A stretch of 64,000 nt of DNA, from the NCBI RefSeq assembly GCF_017753665.1, contig NZ_CP072524.1, positions 372,001 through 436,000 on the forward strand, written 5' to 3'. The notes beneath the pieces were generated by a model. That model had not been told where the DNA came from and did no database searches. It saw only the letters and a program-made list of their open reading frames with translations. Every line of letters begins with the position of its first letter. The stretch's first letter is position 1. Below, one piece after another: positions 33,111 to 42,846 of the stretch. The DNA comes from Neisseria sicca. Lineage in GTDB: Bacteria > Pseudomonadota > Gammaproteobacteria > Burkholderiales > Neisseriaceae. Made by a program: the position numbers and the translations under genes.

Positions 33111-36100
33111 TTAACCCAACGCCTTCCTTGCTCCGGCAAAGAGGCGGTACCAGCCGGACAGTTCCGTCCAGTCTTCCGGTTTCCAGCTCATTTGCGCGGC
33201 GCGGTACACGCGTTCGGGGTGGGGCATCATGATGGTAACGCGGCCGTCGGCATTGGTAACGCCGGCGATGCCTTGCGGCGAGCCGTTGGGGTTGAGCGGG
33301 TAGGTTTGGGTAATCTGGTTTTGTCCGTCGACGTATTGCAGCGCGATGCCGAGATCCTCTGAAATTTTGCCGCCGTGAAGCGCGAAGTCGGCGCGGCCTT
33401 CGCCGTGGCTGACCACGACAGGCAGGCTGGAGCCTTGCATTTCGTTCAGGATCAGGGAGGCTGATTTGGGGACGTGAACCATGCTCAGGCGCGCTTCGAA
33501 CTGTTCGCTCAGGTTGCGCTTGAACTTCGGCCAGCCTGCCGTGCCGGGGATGATTTCGGCGAGGTTGCTGACCATTTGGCAGCCGTTGCACACGCCCAGT
33601 GTCAGTGTGTTCGGGTCGGCGAAGAAGGCGGCGAACTGGTCGCGCAGGGCGGGGTGGAACAGGATGGATTTCGCCCAGCCTTCGCCCGCGCCGAGTACGT
33701 CGCCGTAGCTGAAGCCGCCGCACGCCGCCAGCATTTTGAAGTCGGCAAGGTGGACGCGGCCTGCCATCAGGTCGGACATATGCACGTCGTAGGCATCGAA
33801 GCCGGCGCGGGTGAAGGCGGCGGCCATTTCGATGTGCCCGTTTACGCCCTGTTCGCGCAGGATGGCGATTTTGGGTTTCGCGCCGCTGTTGACGAAAGGC
33901 GCGGCGATGTCTTCATTCACGTCGAATGTCACGTCGGCAAACAATGCGCTGCGTTCATTGTCGCCAATCAGGGCGAACTCGCTGTCGGCGCAGGCAGGGT
34001 TGTCGCGCAGGCGTTGGATGGCGTGGCTGGTTTCCTGCCATGCGCGTTGCAGGTCGACGCGATTTTGTTCCAACACGATACCTGCCTGATTGCGGATAAC
34101 GATTTTTTCGTCAGAACCGATGGTGGCAACGGTATGCAAGGGCAGCGCTGCCGCTTTGAACAAGGCTTCTGCTGCTGAGACATCTTGTTTGGCGATTTGA
34201 ATCACTGCGCCCAGCTCTTCATTGAACAATGCGCGTATGCTGGCTTCGTTGACATCGGCTTGGTTGGCAACCAGTGAGGTCAAATCCACATTCAAGCCGC
34301 ACCGTGCCGCAAACGCCATTTCCGCCAGCGTCGCAAACAAACCGCCGTCGCTGCGGTCGTGATACGCCAAGAGTTTGTCTTCAGCGACAAGCTGTTGAAT
34401 CACGTTGTAAAACGCTTTCAGACGACCTGTATCGTCCAAATCGGGCGCGTCGCCGCTCATATTGTTATAGACCTGACCGAACGCCGAGCCGCCCATACGC
34501 GCTTTGCCGAAGCCCAAATCGATAAACAGCAATACGCTGTCTTCGACGTCTTTCAATTCGGGCGTAACGGTTTTGCGCACGTCTTGAACCGGCGCGAACG
34601 CGGAGATAATCAGGCTCAACGGCGAAACGACGGATTTCTTGTCCGCGCCATCCTGCCAAACGGTTTTCATCGACAAACTGTCTTTGCCCACGGGAATGCT
34701 CAAATCCAATGCCTGACAGGCTTTGGAAACTGCTTCAACGGTGCGGTAGAGTTTTTCGTCTTCGCCCTCGTTGCCGCATGCCGCCATCCAGTTGGCGGAG
34801 AGTTTGATATTGCCGATGTCGCCGATGTTGACCGCCGCGATGTTGGTGATGGCTTCGCCGACGCACATTCTGCCCGAGGCGGGCGCGTCAAACAGGGCGA
34901 CGGTCGGTTTTTCGCCCATAGACATCGCTTCGCCGCGATAGGTGTTGAAGCCCATCATGGTAACGGCGCAGTCGGCTACGGGGGTTTGGTATTTGCCGAC
35001 CATTTGGTCGCGGTGGGTCATGCCGCCGACGCTGCGGTCGCCGATGGTAATTAGGAAGTTTTTGGAGGCTACGGTAGGCAGGCGCAGAACGCGGTAGGCG
35101 GCTTCGGTGATGTCGATATCGCCCGCGTTAAACGGTTTTTCAGACGACCTCACGGTTTTGTCGCTGCGCGTGGTTTTGGGCGGTTTGCCGAGCAAGACGT
35201 TCAGCGGCAAATCGACGGGATTGTTGGAGAACAAATCGTCGCGCACTTTCAAATGGCCGTCGTCAGTCGCCGTGCCGACCACGGCAAACGGGCAGCGTTC
35301 ACGTTCGCAGATGGCGCGGAAGGTGTCCAAATCTTTTTCCAAAATCGACAACACATAACGCTCTTGCGATTCGTTGCACCAGATTTGCAATGGGTTGAGA
35401 CCGTGTTCTTCCAGCGGGACTTCGCGCAGCTTGAATACTGCGCCGCGTCCGGCATCGTTAACGAGTTCGGGGAAGGCGTTGGACAAGCCGCCAGCGCCGA
35501 CGTCGTGGATGGAGATAATCGGGTTTTTGTCGCCAAGCTGCCAGCAGCGGTCGATGACTTCCTGCGCGCGGCGTTCGATTTCGGGGTTGCCGCGTTGTAC
35601 GGAGTTGAAGTCCAGAGATGCGTCGTTTGTACCGGTATTCATGGATGAAGCCGCGCCGCCGCCCAAGCCGATAAGCATACCCGGGCCGCCCAGTTGAATC
35701 AGCAATGCGCCTTCGGGGATTTCGTCTTTATGCGTCTGCTGCGCCTGAATGCTGCCCAAGCCGCCGGCAATCATAATCGGTTTGTGATAGCCGCGGACTT
35801 GACCGTCGAATTTTTCTTCAAAGGTACGGAAGTAGCCCAAGAGGTTCGGACGGCCGAATTCGTTGTTGAACGCTGCGCCGCCGATCGGGCCTTCAATCAT
35901 GATGTCTAGAGGAGAAGCAATATGGCCGGGTTTGCCGTAGGCTTGTTCCCAAGGCTGCTCCAAGCCAGGGATATTCAGGTTGGAGACGGTAAAGCCGGTC
36001 AAGCCCGCTTTCGGACGCGAACCTTTGCCCGTTGCACCTTCGTCGCGGATTTCGCCGCCCGCGCCCGTTGCCGCGCCCGCAAACGGCGCGATGGCGGTCG

Positions 36101-37007
36101 GATGGTTGTGTGTTTCCACTTTCATGATGATATGCGTGTCTTCCTCGTGGAAGCGGTAGCCTTGGTTTTCCGCCGCATTCGGATAGAAACGCTCGATTTT
36201 CGCGCCTTCAATCACGGACGAATTGTCTTTATAGGCAACGACCGTGCCTTCGGGATGCGCGTTGTGCGTGTCGCGTATCATGCCGAAGAGCGATTTTGGC
36301 TGTTTTTCGCCGTTGAGGATGAAATCGGCGTTGAAGATTTTGTGGCGGCAGTGTTCGCTGTTTGCCTGCGCGAACATCATCAATTCAACATCGGACGGAT
36401 TGCGCTGCAAAGCCTGGTAGTTTTCAACCAGATAATCGATTTCGTCGGCTGAAAGTGCCAAGCCCATTTCGGTATTGGCTTTGACCAATGCCTCTTTACC
36501 GCCGCCCAAAACATCGACGCTGGAGAAAGTTTCGGATTCGAGATGGTGGAATAATTTGGAGGCCGTCTGAAAATCGGGCAATACGGATTCGGTCATGCGG
36601 TCGTGCAGCAAAGCCGCCCATTGCTGTTTCTGTTCATCATTCAGACAACCTTCCAGCCACACCGCCATGCCGCGTTCGATGCGCTCTATGCCTTCCAAAC
36701 CGCAGTTTTCGGCGATATTGGTCGCCTTGGAAGCCCACGGCGAAATCGTGCCCAAACGGGGCGTTACCAAAAATAAATGCAAGCCCTCGCGCGCTTCGGG
36801 CGTTTGTTCAACGCTTTGCGCCGCCAACAAGGCTTGCAGTTTTTCGACAGTCGCGGCATCCAATGCTTTCTCGCTGCCGACAAAATACCAAAATTCGCTT
36901 TTCAGTTTCACTTCGGGCAGACCGAGTGCGGCTGCTTTTTGCAAGAGTTTTTCAACACGGAAATCGGAAAGGGCGGTAACGCCGCGCAAGGGCAAAACAA
37001 CAGACAT
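33111..37007 (-). CDS. purL: Phosphoribosylformylglycinamidine synthase (long form)
   Basis: Fourth step of purine synthesis: FGAR + Gln + ATP to FGAM. At 1298 aa it is the fused proteobacterial PurL. An N-terminal PurS-like domain and linker come first, then two AIRS-type synthetase halves (about 220-700 and 760-1000; HNHPTAIAPFAGAATGAGGEIRDEGATG binds ATP). A class I glutaminase domain occupies about 1035-1298, with nucleophile Cys in LGVCNGCQMVSNL and the His-Glu of MMPHPERVYR. Two in-frame DUS occur (34417-34428, read GRLK; 35139-35150, read RSSEK). Confidence 0.98.
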   Translation of the reverse strand: MSVVLPLRGVTALSDFRVEKLLQKAAALGLPEVKLKSEFWYFVGSEKALDAATVEKLQALLAAQSVEQTPEAREGLHLFLVTPRLGTISPWASKATNIAENCGLEGIERIERGMAVWLEGCLNDEQKQQWAALLHDRMTESVLPDFQTASKLFHHLESETFSSVDVLGGGKEALVKANTEMGLALSADEIDYLVENYQALQRNPSDVELMMFAQANSEHCRHKIFNADFILNGEKQPKSLFGMIRDTHNAHPEGTVVAYKDNSSVIEGAKIERFYPNAAENQGYRFHEEDTHIIMKVETHNHPTAIAPFAGAATGAGGEIRDEGATGKGSRPKAGLTGFTVSNLNIPGLEQPWEQAYGKPGHIASPLDIMIEGPIGGAAFNNEFGRPNLLGYFRTFEEKFDGQVRGYHKPIMIAGGLGSIQAQQTHKDEIPEGALLIQLGGPGMLIGLGGGAASSMNTGTNDASLDFNSVQRGNPEIERRAQEVIDRCWQLGDKNPIISIHDVGAGGLSNAFPELVNDAGRGAVFKLREVPLEEHGLNPLQIWCNESQERYVLSILEKDLDTFRAICERERCPFAVVGTATDDGHLKVRDDLFSNNPVDLPLNVLLGKPPKTTRSDKTVRSSEKPFNAGDIDITEAAYRVLRLPTVASKNFLITIGDRSVGGMTHRDQMVGKYQTPVADCAVTMMGFNTYRGEAMSMGEKPTVALFDAPASGRMCVGEAITNIAAVNIGDIGNIKLSANWMAACGNEGEDEKLYRTVEAVSKACQALDLSIPVGKDSLSMKTVWQDGADKKSVVSPLSLIISAFAPVQDVRKTVTPELKDVEDSVLLFIDLGFGKARMGGSAFGQVYNNMSGDAPDLDDTGRLKAFYNVIQQLVAEDKLLAYHDRSDGGLFATLAEMAFAARCGLNVDLTSLVANQADVNEASIRALFNEELGAVIQIAKQDVSAAEALFKAAALPLHTVATIGSDEKIVIRNQAGIVLEQNRVDLQRAWQETSHAIQRLRDNPACADSEFALIGDNERSALFADVTFDVNEDIAAPFVNSGAKPKIAILREQGVNGHIEMAAAFTRAGFDAYDVHMSDLMAGRVHLADFKMLAACGGFSYGDVLGAGEGWAKSILFHPALRDQFAAFFADPNTLTLGVCNGCQMVSNLAEIIPGTAGWPKFKRNLSEQFEARLSMVHVPKSASLILNEMQGSSLPVVVSHGEGRADFALHGGKISEDLGIALQYVDGQNQITQTYPLNPNGSPQGIAGVTNADGRVTIMMPHPERVYRAAQMSWKPEDWTELSGWYRLFAGARKALG

Positions 37008-37463
37008 AATTCAGCTCTCAAATGCGGTTGGGAAAGGCCGTATTATACGCCGAATGGGTCTGGGTTGCTTGGTAATTTGGGTTAAAATGTTGACAATTTT
37101 TCAGACGACCTGTGGTCGGGGAAAATGTAGGGGTCGTCTGAAAATATTAAGGGATAAGGGTTTTATCTGTTTTTCTGATTTTCGTCGGAAGTCGGGTATG
37201 TGGAAAATTTTAGGAAGTAGGGGTGGGCAACTGCTTCCGTATGTCTTTATATCAAATGCCGTCATTCCTGCGCGGGAAGGAATATAGAAGTTTGGATTTA
37301 CAGTAGTCTTTAAATATTTCTGAGCAGAGATTTGGATTCCTGCCTGCGCGGGAATAACAGCTTTCGGCAAATTGCCGCATCGCCGAGTGAACCGTACCGC
37401 TTATCGTTTCCCTGCTGCTTCTGTTATATTTGCCATTTATTCTTATTCCAATCGGAGTGTGCC
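37008..37463. other. purL-glnB intergenic region
   Basis: No gene supported. It contains an inverted DUS pair (37097-37143), a dRS3-bounded unit (37264-37355) and presumably the divergent purL and glnB promoters, which I could not place with confidence. Confidence 0.65.
37264..37355. repeat. dRS3-bounded repeat unit
   Basis: ATTCC-N-GGAAT copies at 37264-37283 and 37336-37355. The filler is closely similar to the unit at 31863-31957. Confidence 0.8.
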
Positions 37464-37802
37464 ATGAAAAAAATCGAAGCCATCATCAAACCCTTCAAAC
37501 TCGACGATGTGCGCGAAGCCCTTACCGAAATCGGCATCACCGGCATGACCGTCAGCGAGGTCAAAGGGTTCGGCCGTCAGAAAGGGCATACAGAAATCTA
37601 CCGCGGCGCGGAATACGCCGTCGATTTTCTGCCCAAAGTCAAAGTCGAATTGATTATTGCCGATGAAGATGTCGAACGAGTGATTGACGTTATTATCGAA
37701 AACGCCCGTTCCGGCAAAATCGGCGACGGCAAAATCTTTGTGCTGCCTGTGGAAGAAGCTATCCGCATCCGTACGGGCGAACGCTCTGAGGCGGCGATTT
37801 GA
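37464..37802 (+). CDS. glnB: Nitrogen regulatory protein P-II
   Basis: 112-aa PII signal protein that reports 2-oxoglutarate, ATP/ADP and glutamine status. It has the PII signature: MKKIEAIIKPFKLDDVREAL at the start, T-loop KGHTEIYRGAEYAVDFLPKV with uridylylation site Tyr51, and the C-terminal GDGKIFVLPVEEAIRIRTGE. ATG 37464 follows CGGAG. It stands alone, with no amtB or glnA beside it, which favours GlnB over GlnK. Confidence 0.95.
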   Translation: MKKIEAIIKPFKLDDVREALTEIGITGMTVSEVKGFGRQKGHTEIYRGAEYAVDFLPKVKVELIIADEDVERVIDVIIENARSGKIGDGKIFVLPVEEAIRIRTGERSEAAI

Positions 37803-37805
37803 GGG

Positions 37806-37844
37806 TTTTCAGACGACATTGAGGGTGTTTAAGGTCGTCTGAAA
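37806..37844 (+). terminator. Inverted DUS pair after glnB
   Basis: TTTTCAGACGAC and GTCGTCTGAAA arms, directly after the stop codon. Confidence 0.65.
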
Positions 37845-37905
37845 GGTTTCTGGCTGTCCATCAACCGTTGTTTCCAATATAATTCCGTTTTCAAATCCCA
37901 TACGG

Positions 37906-37936
37906 AACAGGCCGTCTGTTTTCAGACGACCTGTTT
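37906..37936. terminator. DUS-based hairpin upstream of norM
   Basis: AACAGGCCGTCTG / CAGACGACCTGTT with a 4-base loop and one mismatch, followed by TTTCTTTATTT, 36 bases before the norM ATG. It could end transcription from glnB or attenuate norM. Confidence 0.55.
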
Positions 37937-37972
37937 CTTTATTTCCGCTTTTTTAAAGTTCTACAAACACTT

Positions 37973-39352
37973 ATGCTGCTCGACCTCAACCGCTTTTCCT
38001 TTTCCGTCTTCCTGAAAGAAATCCGCCTGCTGACCGCCCTTGCCCTGCCCATGCTGTTGGCGCAAGTCGCACAGGTGGGTATCGGTTTCGTCGATACCGT
38101 GATGGCGGGCGGTGCGGGTAAGGAGGACTTGGCGGCGGTGGCTTTGGGCAGCAGCGCGTTTGCCACGGTTTATATTACCTTTATGGGCATTATGGCTGCG
38201 CTGAACCCGATGATTGCCCAGCTTTACGGCGCGGGTAAAACCGGTGAAGTGGGCGAAACGGGGCGGCAGGGGATTTGGTTCGGGCTGATCTTGGGGATTT
38301 TCGGCATGGTATTGATGTGGGCGGCGATTACGCCGTTCCGCAACTGGCTGACCTTGAGCGATTATGTGGAAGGCACGATGGCGCAGTATATGTTGTTCAC
38401 CAGTCTGGCGATGCCGGCGGCAATGGTACACCGCGCCCTGCACGCCTACGCTTCCAGCCTGAACCGCCCGCGCCTGATTATGTTGGTCAGTTTCGCGGCG
38501 TTTGTATTGAACGTGCCGCTGAACTATATTTTCGTTTACGGCAAATTCGGTATGCCCACTTTGGGCGGTGCGGGCTGCGGACTGGCGACGATGGCGGTGT
38601 TTTGGTTCAGCGCGCTGGCATTGTGGATTTATATCGCTAAGGAAAAATTCTTCCGCCCGTTCGGACTGACGGCAAAATTCGGCAAACCGGATTGGGCGGT
38701 GTTCAAACAGATTTGGAAAATCGGCGCGCCCATCGGGCTGTCTTATTTTTTGGAAGCCAGCGCGTTTTCTTTTATCGTGTTTTTGATTGCGCCTTTCGGC
38801 GAGGATTATGTGGCGGCGCAGCAGGTCGGCATCAGTTTGTCGGGGATTCTCTATATGATTCCGCAAAGCGTCGGCTCGGCGGGGACGGTACGCATCGGCT
38901 TTTCATTAGGACGGCGCGAATTTTCGCGGGCGCGTTATATTTCCGGCGTATCGCTGGTCTCGGGCTGGGTGCTCGCCGTGATTACCGTGCTTTCCTTGGT
39001 ATTATTCCGTTCTCCGCTGGCAAGCATGTACAACAATGATCCGGCGGTTTTAAGCATTGCTGCCACCGTCCTGTTGTTCGCCGGCTTATTTCAACCGGCA
39101 GACTTCACCCAATGCATCGCGTCCTACGCCCTGCGCGGCTATAAAGTCACAAAGGTGCCGATGTTCATCCACGCCGCCGCCTTCTGGGGCTGCGGCCTGC
39201 TGCCGGGCTACCTGCTCGCCTACCGTTTCGATATGGGCATTTACGGCTTCTGGACGGCATTGATCGCCTCGCTCACCATCGCAGCCATCGCCTTAGTGTG
39301 GTGCTTGGAATTGTGCAGCAGGGAGATGGTCAGATCGCATAAGGTCGTCTGA
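37973..39352 (+). CDS. norM: MATE family multidrug efflux pump, NorM type
   Basis: 459-aa cation-coupled exporter with 12 predicted transmembrane segments and two MatE domains (about 20-180 and 245-410). VDTVMAGGAGKEDLAAVALGSS (about 40-61) and PMIAQLYGAGK are MATE signatures. Neisserial NorM exports cationic antimicrobials, fluoroquinolones and dyes. The last residues KVV and the stop TGA are written by a DUS (39341-39352). It appears monocistronic. Confidence 0.92.
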   Translation: MLLDLNRFSFSVFLKEIRLLTALALPMLLAQVAQVGIGFVDTVMAGGAGKEDLAAVALGSSAFATVYITFMGIMAALNPMIAQLYGAGKTGEVGETGRQGIWFGLILGIFGMVLMWAAITPFRNWLTLSDYVEGTMAQYMLFTSLAMPAAMVHRALHAYASSLNRPRLIMLVSFAAFVLNVPLNYIFVYGKFGMPTLGGAGCGLATMAVFWFSALALWIYIAKEKFFRPFGLTAKFGKPDWAVFKQIWKIGAPIGLSYFLEASAFSFIVFLIAPFGEDYVAAQQVGISLSGILYMIPQSVGSAGTVRIGFSLGRREFSRARYISGVSLVSGWVLAVITVLSLVLFRSPLASMYNNDPAVLSIAATVLLFAGLFQPADFTQCIASYALRGYKVTKVPMFIHAAAFWGCGLLPGYLLAYRFDMGIYGFWTALIASLTIAAIALVWCLELCSREMVRSHKVV

Positions 39353-39427
39353 AAACTCCGCCAATTAAAATATGAAACTATGGGCTGAAGCCCGCCACTG
39401 ACAATACCCATTTTAAAGTTTAAACCC

Positions 39428-40468
39428 ATGCAACCCATCCAATACCAAACCGACCTCACCCCCTACAACACCTTCGGCCTTCGCTCCCAAGCCCAAGCCT
39501 TTATCGCGCTCGAACACGCCGACGAGTTGCGCGACATCGTCCGACTGCCCGAGTTCGACCGCGATACCGTTTTATGGCTAGGTGGCGGCAGCAACATCCT
39601 TTTGATGCAGGATTACGACGGACTGGTCGTACATATGGAAAACAAAGGCATACGCGAGATTGCGCGTTCAGACGACCTCGTTTACATCGAAGCGCAGGCG
39701 GGTGAAATCTGGCACGATTTTGTCCTGCACACCGTCGCGCAGGGCTTGAACGGGCTGGAAAATCTGAGCCTGATTCCGGGCACGGTCGGCGCGTCGCCCG
39801 TGCAGAACATCGGCGCATACGGCGTGGAGGCAAAAGACGTGATTCACAGCGTGCGCTGCTTCGATTTGGATACGGAAACCTTTGTCGAGCTTGCCAATGC
39901 CGATTGCCGCTTCGCCTACCGCGAAAGCCTGTTCAAGCAGGAAGGCAAAGGGCGTTATGTGATTGTTTCGGTCGTGTTCGCCCTGAAAGAGCGTTTCGAG
40001 CCGAATTTGGGTTACGGCGATTTAGCAGCGGCTGTTGCCGAACTGAGCGCGGGCAGGATGCCGGCGGCGAAAGACGTTTCCGATGCAGTGTGTGCAATCC
40101 GCAACAGTAAACTGCCTAATCCTAACGTACTTGGTAATGTCGGCAGTTTCTTTAAGAACCCCGTCGTCAGCGCGGAAAAAGCCGTTTCCCTGTTGCAGCA
40201 GCATCCCGATATGCCGCGCTATCCGCAGCCCGACGGTTCGGTCAAACTCGCCGCCGGATGGCTGATCGACCAATGTCGTCTGAAAGGCTTCCAAATCGGC
40301 GGTGCGGCGGTACACGACCGGCAGGCTTTGGTTTTGGTGAATAAAAACAATGCCTCTTCAGATGACGTCTGGAAGCTGGCGCAACACGTCTGCAATACAG
40401 TATTTACTCGATTTCAGGTAGAATTACACGCCGAACCTAATTGGCTGCCCGCTTCGTTCAGCCTATAA
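39428..40468 (+). CDS. murB: UDP-N-acetylenolpyruvoylglucosamine reductase
   Basis: FAD enzyme that reduces UDP-GlcNAc-enolpyruvate to UDP-MurNAc in peptidoglycan synthesis. At 346 aa it is the type I (E. coli-like) MurB: NTFGLRSQAQAFI at the start, GGGSNILL (about 55-62), LIPGTVGASPVQNIGAYG (about 115-132), active-site region GNVGSFFKNPVV (Ser about 236) and the C-terminal Glu region. The TetR regulator begins 17 bases after its stop. Confidence 0.96.
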   Translation: MQPIQYQTDLTPYNTFGLRSQAQAFIALEHADELRDIVRLPEFDRDTVLWLGGGSNILLMQDYDGLVVHMENKGIREIARSDDLVYIEAQAGEIWHDFVLHTVAQGLNGLENLSLIPGTVGASPVQNIGAYGVEAKDVIHSVRCFDLDTETFVELANADCRFAYRESLFKQEGKGRYVIVSVVFALKERFEPNLGYGDLAAAVAELSAGRMPAAKDVSDAVCAIRNSKLPNPNVLGNVGSFFKNPVVSAEKAVSLLQQHPDMPRYPQPDGSVKLAAGWLIDQCRLKGFQIGGAAVHDRQALVLVNKNNASSDDVWKLAQHVCNTVFTRFQVELHAEPNWLPASFSL

Positions 40469-40485
40469 ATCCAAGGAGTATGCCC

Positions 40486-41142
40486 GTGACCCGCATTGCA
40501 AAAACCAATACTTACACCCGCATCATCGACGCCAGCCTTGCGCTCTTCAACGAGGAAGGCGAGCGCAACATCAGTACCAACCATATCGCGGCGCATTTGG
40601 GCATCAGTCCGGGTAATCTCTATTACCACTTCCGCAACAAAGACGAAATCATCGTCCAGCTCTTCAAACGTTACAGCGAAGCCCTGCTGGCATACCTGAA
40701 TGAAGCCGTATTGCCGTCTGATGTGGAAGACTCCATTAACTATATGGCGGGCATTTACGACGTCATGTGGGAATACCGCTTCCTCTTTAGCGACGTGAAC
40801 ACCCTGCTTGCGCGCAGTGCCGAACTATTGGGCGAACACAATACCTTCACCCAAGCCAAAGTCTCCCCGCTCTTGGTCAACCTGCTCACCCAGCTCAACG
40901 GCCTGAACATCATCCAAGCTGACCAAACCGCCATGAACGACCTCGCCGTCAATATGTGGATGGTCACGAAATACTGGTTCGACTTCGACAGCTCCCTGCG
41001 CGGGCGTACCAAACTGACCGAAGACTCCAAAGCACGCGGCGTCCGTCGTACCTTAAGCCTCCTGCGCCCCTACCTCTTGCCGGAACACCGCGAGGAATAC
41101 GACCGAAGAATTACAGCGGCATCCGATATTTTACAATCATAA
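40486..41142 (+). CDS. TetR-family transcriptional regulator (GTG start)
   Basis: 218-aa TetR repressor. The N-terminal helix-turn-helix is clear (RIIDASLALFNEEGERNISTNHIAAHLGISPGNLYYHFRNKDEI, about 9-52); the rest is a ligand domain with no recognisable ligand. An ATG occurs at 40480 but only one base after AAGGAG; the GTG at 40486 has AAGGAG (40473-40478) at a 7-base spacing, so GTG is the better start. It follows murB closely and may be co-transcribed. The target is unknown. Confidence 0.85.
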   Translation: MTRIAKTNTYTRIIDASLALFNEEGERNISTNHIAAHLGISPGNLYYHFRNKDEIIVQLFKRYSEALLAYLNEAVLPSDVEDSINYMAGIYDVMWEYRFLFSDVNTLLARSAELLGEHNTFTQAKVSPLLVNLLTQLNGLNIIQADQTAMNDLAVNMWMVTKYWFDFDSSLRGRTKLTEDSKARGVRRTLSLLRPYLLPEHREEYDRRITAASDILQS

Positions 41143-41263
41143 TCATTGGAACAGGGCTAAAGGTCGTCTGAAAAAAGATGATGCGTCAAATCTCTGTCTG
41201 AGTATCCATGCCTAGTTGCCAATATCTAAAAACATCTCAATTCGATTACAAACAGGAAAACTG

Positions 41264-42115
41264 ATGAAAACCTTGAAATTTACCAAAATGCACGGTTTGG
41301 GCAATGATTTTATGGTGGTAAACGGTATCGGGCAGGATTTTGATCCGCTGACTGCGCCGCTTGCCGAATGGTCCGACCGTTTTAGAGGAGTGGGCTTCGA
41401 TCAGTTGCTGCTGGTGGAAAAGCCGTCTTCCGATGCGGTGGATTTCCGTTATCGTATTTTTAACTCGGACGGCAGCGAGGTGGAGCAGTGTGGCAACGGT
41501 GCGCGCTGTTTTGCCCGATTTGTGGCTGATAAAGGTTTGACTAATAAAAAGGAAATTCTGGTTGAAACGGCTAAGGGTGTGATTATTCCCAAGCTGTTGG
41601 ATAATGGTTTGGTTACCGTGAATATGGGCAAACCGCGCTTTACGTCGTCTGAAATCCCGTTTGTACCGGTTCCTGACGAGGCGGAAGATGCTTTGACGCA
41701 TATGGTGATGGTCGGTTTGGAGACAGTACAGGTCAGTTGTGTGAATATGGGCAATCCTCATGCTGTGATTGTGGTCGAGGATGTACAGACTGCGCCCGTG
41801 GCTCATTGGGGCGAGGCCATTGAGTCGCACGAACAGTTTCCGGAACGTGTCAACGTCGGCTTTATGCAGATTGTCGATAGGGAGTCTATCCGCCTGCGCG
41901 TATTTGAACGCGGCGTGGGTGAAACTCAGGCTTGCGGTACGGGGGCTTGTGCGGCTGTGGTTGCGGGCGTCCGTTTGGGGCTGCTGGCAGAAGGCGTGCC
42001 TGTGAAGGTTTCGCTGCCGGGTGGGGATTTGTTTATTACTTGGTCGGATGGTGAGGACGTTTTGATGACCGGTCCTGTTCAAACGGTATTTGAAGGCGAG
42101 TTGCAGTATTCATGA
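41264..42115 (+). CDS. dapF: Diaminopimelate epimerase
   Basis: Converts LL- to meso-diaminopimelate for peptidoglycan and lysine. It is 283 aa. The two catalytic cysteines are in SEVEQCGNGARCFARF (about 73) and ETQACGTGACAAVVA (about 226). KFTKMHGLGNDFMVV is the typical start. ATG 41264 has AGGA upstream; 16 further codons are open but lack support. The next gene overlaps its stop by 4 bases (ATGA), so the two are translationally coupled. Confidence 0.96.
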   Translation: MKTLKFTKMHGLGNDFMVVNGIGQDFDPLTAPLAEWSDRFRGVGFDQLLLVEKPSSDAVDFRYRIFNSDGSEVEQCGNGARCFARFVADKGLTNKKEILVETAKGVIIPKLLDNGLVTVNMGKPRFTSSEIPFVPVPDEAEDALTHMVMVGLETVQVSCVNMGNPHAVIVVEDVQTAPVAHWGEAIESHEQFPERVNVGFMQIVDRESIRLRVFERGVGETQACGTGACAAVVAGVRLGLLAEGVPVKVSLPGGDLFITWSDGEDVLMTGPVQTVFEGELQYS

Positions 42116-42720
42116 TTTGGACGAATTTGGATTTTCTCGCTGTTGTTGCTTATGGACTGGTGTTTTTTGGATTGATTTTCCGCGCTGAAATGTTCCAGTG
42201 GTTTTGGGCTTCGGTTGTTTTGTGGCTGGGTGTGTCGATTTTGGGATCGCAGCTTTTGCCGGGGATATGGGGGATTACCCATGTCGGTCCGTTGTTTGTC
42301 CCGCATTTTTATCTGACTTTTGCCAGTGTGTTTTTCTTTGCTTTTCATTGGAAAAAGCAGGCGGATACTGATTTTTGGCAGGCGGACTTACGGCATCCGT
42401 TTTTGAGTGTGTTTGCTGTCAGCAATGTGCTGATGACTTTGGCTTTTGTGTCGATTATCGCTATATTGTATTTTATGCTGCCGGGCCGTTCTTTGGCTTT
42501 TACGTTGCCGGCTTTGTTGAAATTGTACGCGCTCAAGCCTGTTTATTGGTTTATTTTGCAGTTTGTTATCATGACCGTTTTTTATCTGCACCGCAGAAGC
42601 ATTGCCAAGCAGTCGCCGGCGGTGTTCAGTAAGGCGCAACTCAGGTTGGGCTGGCTGATGGCTTTGGTCATGCAGGTTTTGGTAACAGGAGCTTTGGTCG
42701 GAGAAATCGGGCTTCATTAA
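42112..42720 (+). CDS. Multi-pass membrane protein of unknown function
   Basis: 202 aa with about six hydrophobic helices (near 8-25, 30-50, 62-80, 98-125, 140-160, 178-198). I recognise no family. It overlaps dapF by ATGA, so its translation depends on dapF. The gene is richer in T than its neighbours, as expected for a membrane protein. It carries few charged residues apart from the HWKKQADTDFWQADLRH loop. A role tied to cell-wall precursor supply is only a guess from position. Confidence 0.75.
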   Translation: MIWTNLDFLAVVAYGLVFFGLIFRAEMFQWFWASVVLWLGVSILGSQLLPGIWGITHVGPLFVPHFYLTFASVFFFAFHWKKQADTDFWQADLRHPFLSVFAVSNVLMTLAFVSIIAILYFMLPGRSLAFTLPALLKLYALKPVYWFILQFVIMTVFYLHRRSIAKQSPAVFSKAQLRLGWLMALVMQVLVTGALVGEIGLH

Positions 42721-42846
42721 GAAAAAAAATTTTGCGAATCAAGCCAAACAACCAAAAGTTATAAAGAAAGAAATATTCGATATTGGTTTTTCAGACGACC
42801 TGTCCTTAATATACAGGTCATATCACATCAAAATCTGGAGTAGAAA

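Noticed and set aside
17480..37355. Regularly repeated ATTCCC...GGGAAT motifs as a CRISPR array
   Set aside because: They occur as isolated pairs with unrelated spacing and are palindromic dRS3 repeats; no array and no cas genes.
40480..40485. ATG start two codons before the GTG of the TetR gene
   Set aside because: It lies one base after AAGGAG, too close for initiation; the GTG has 7-base spacing.
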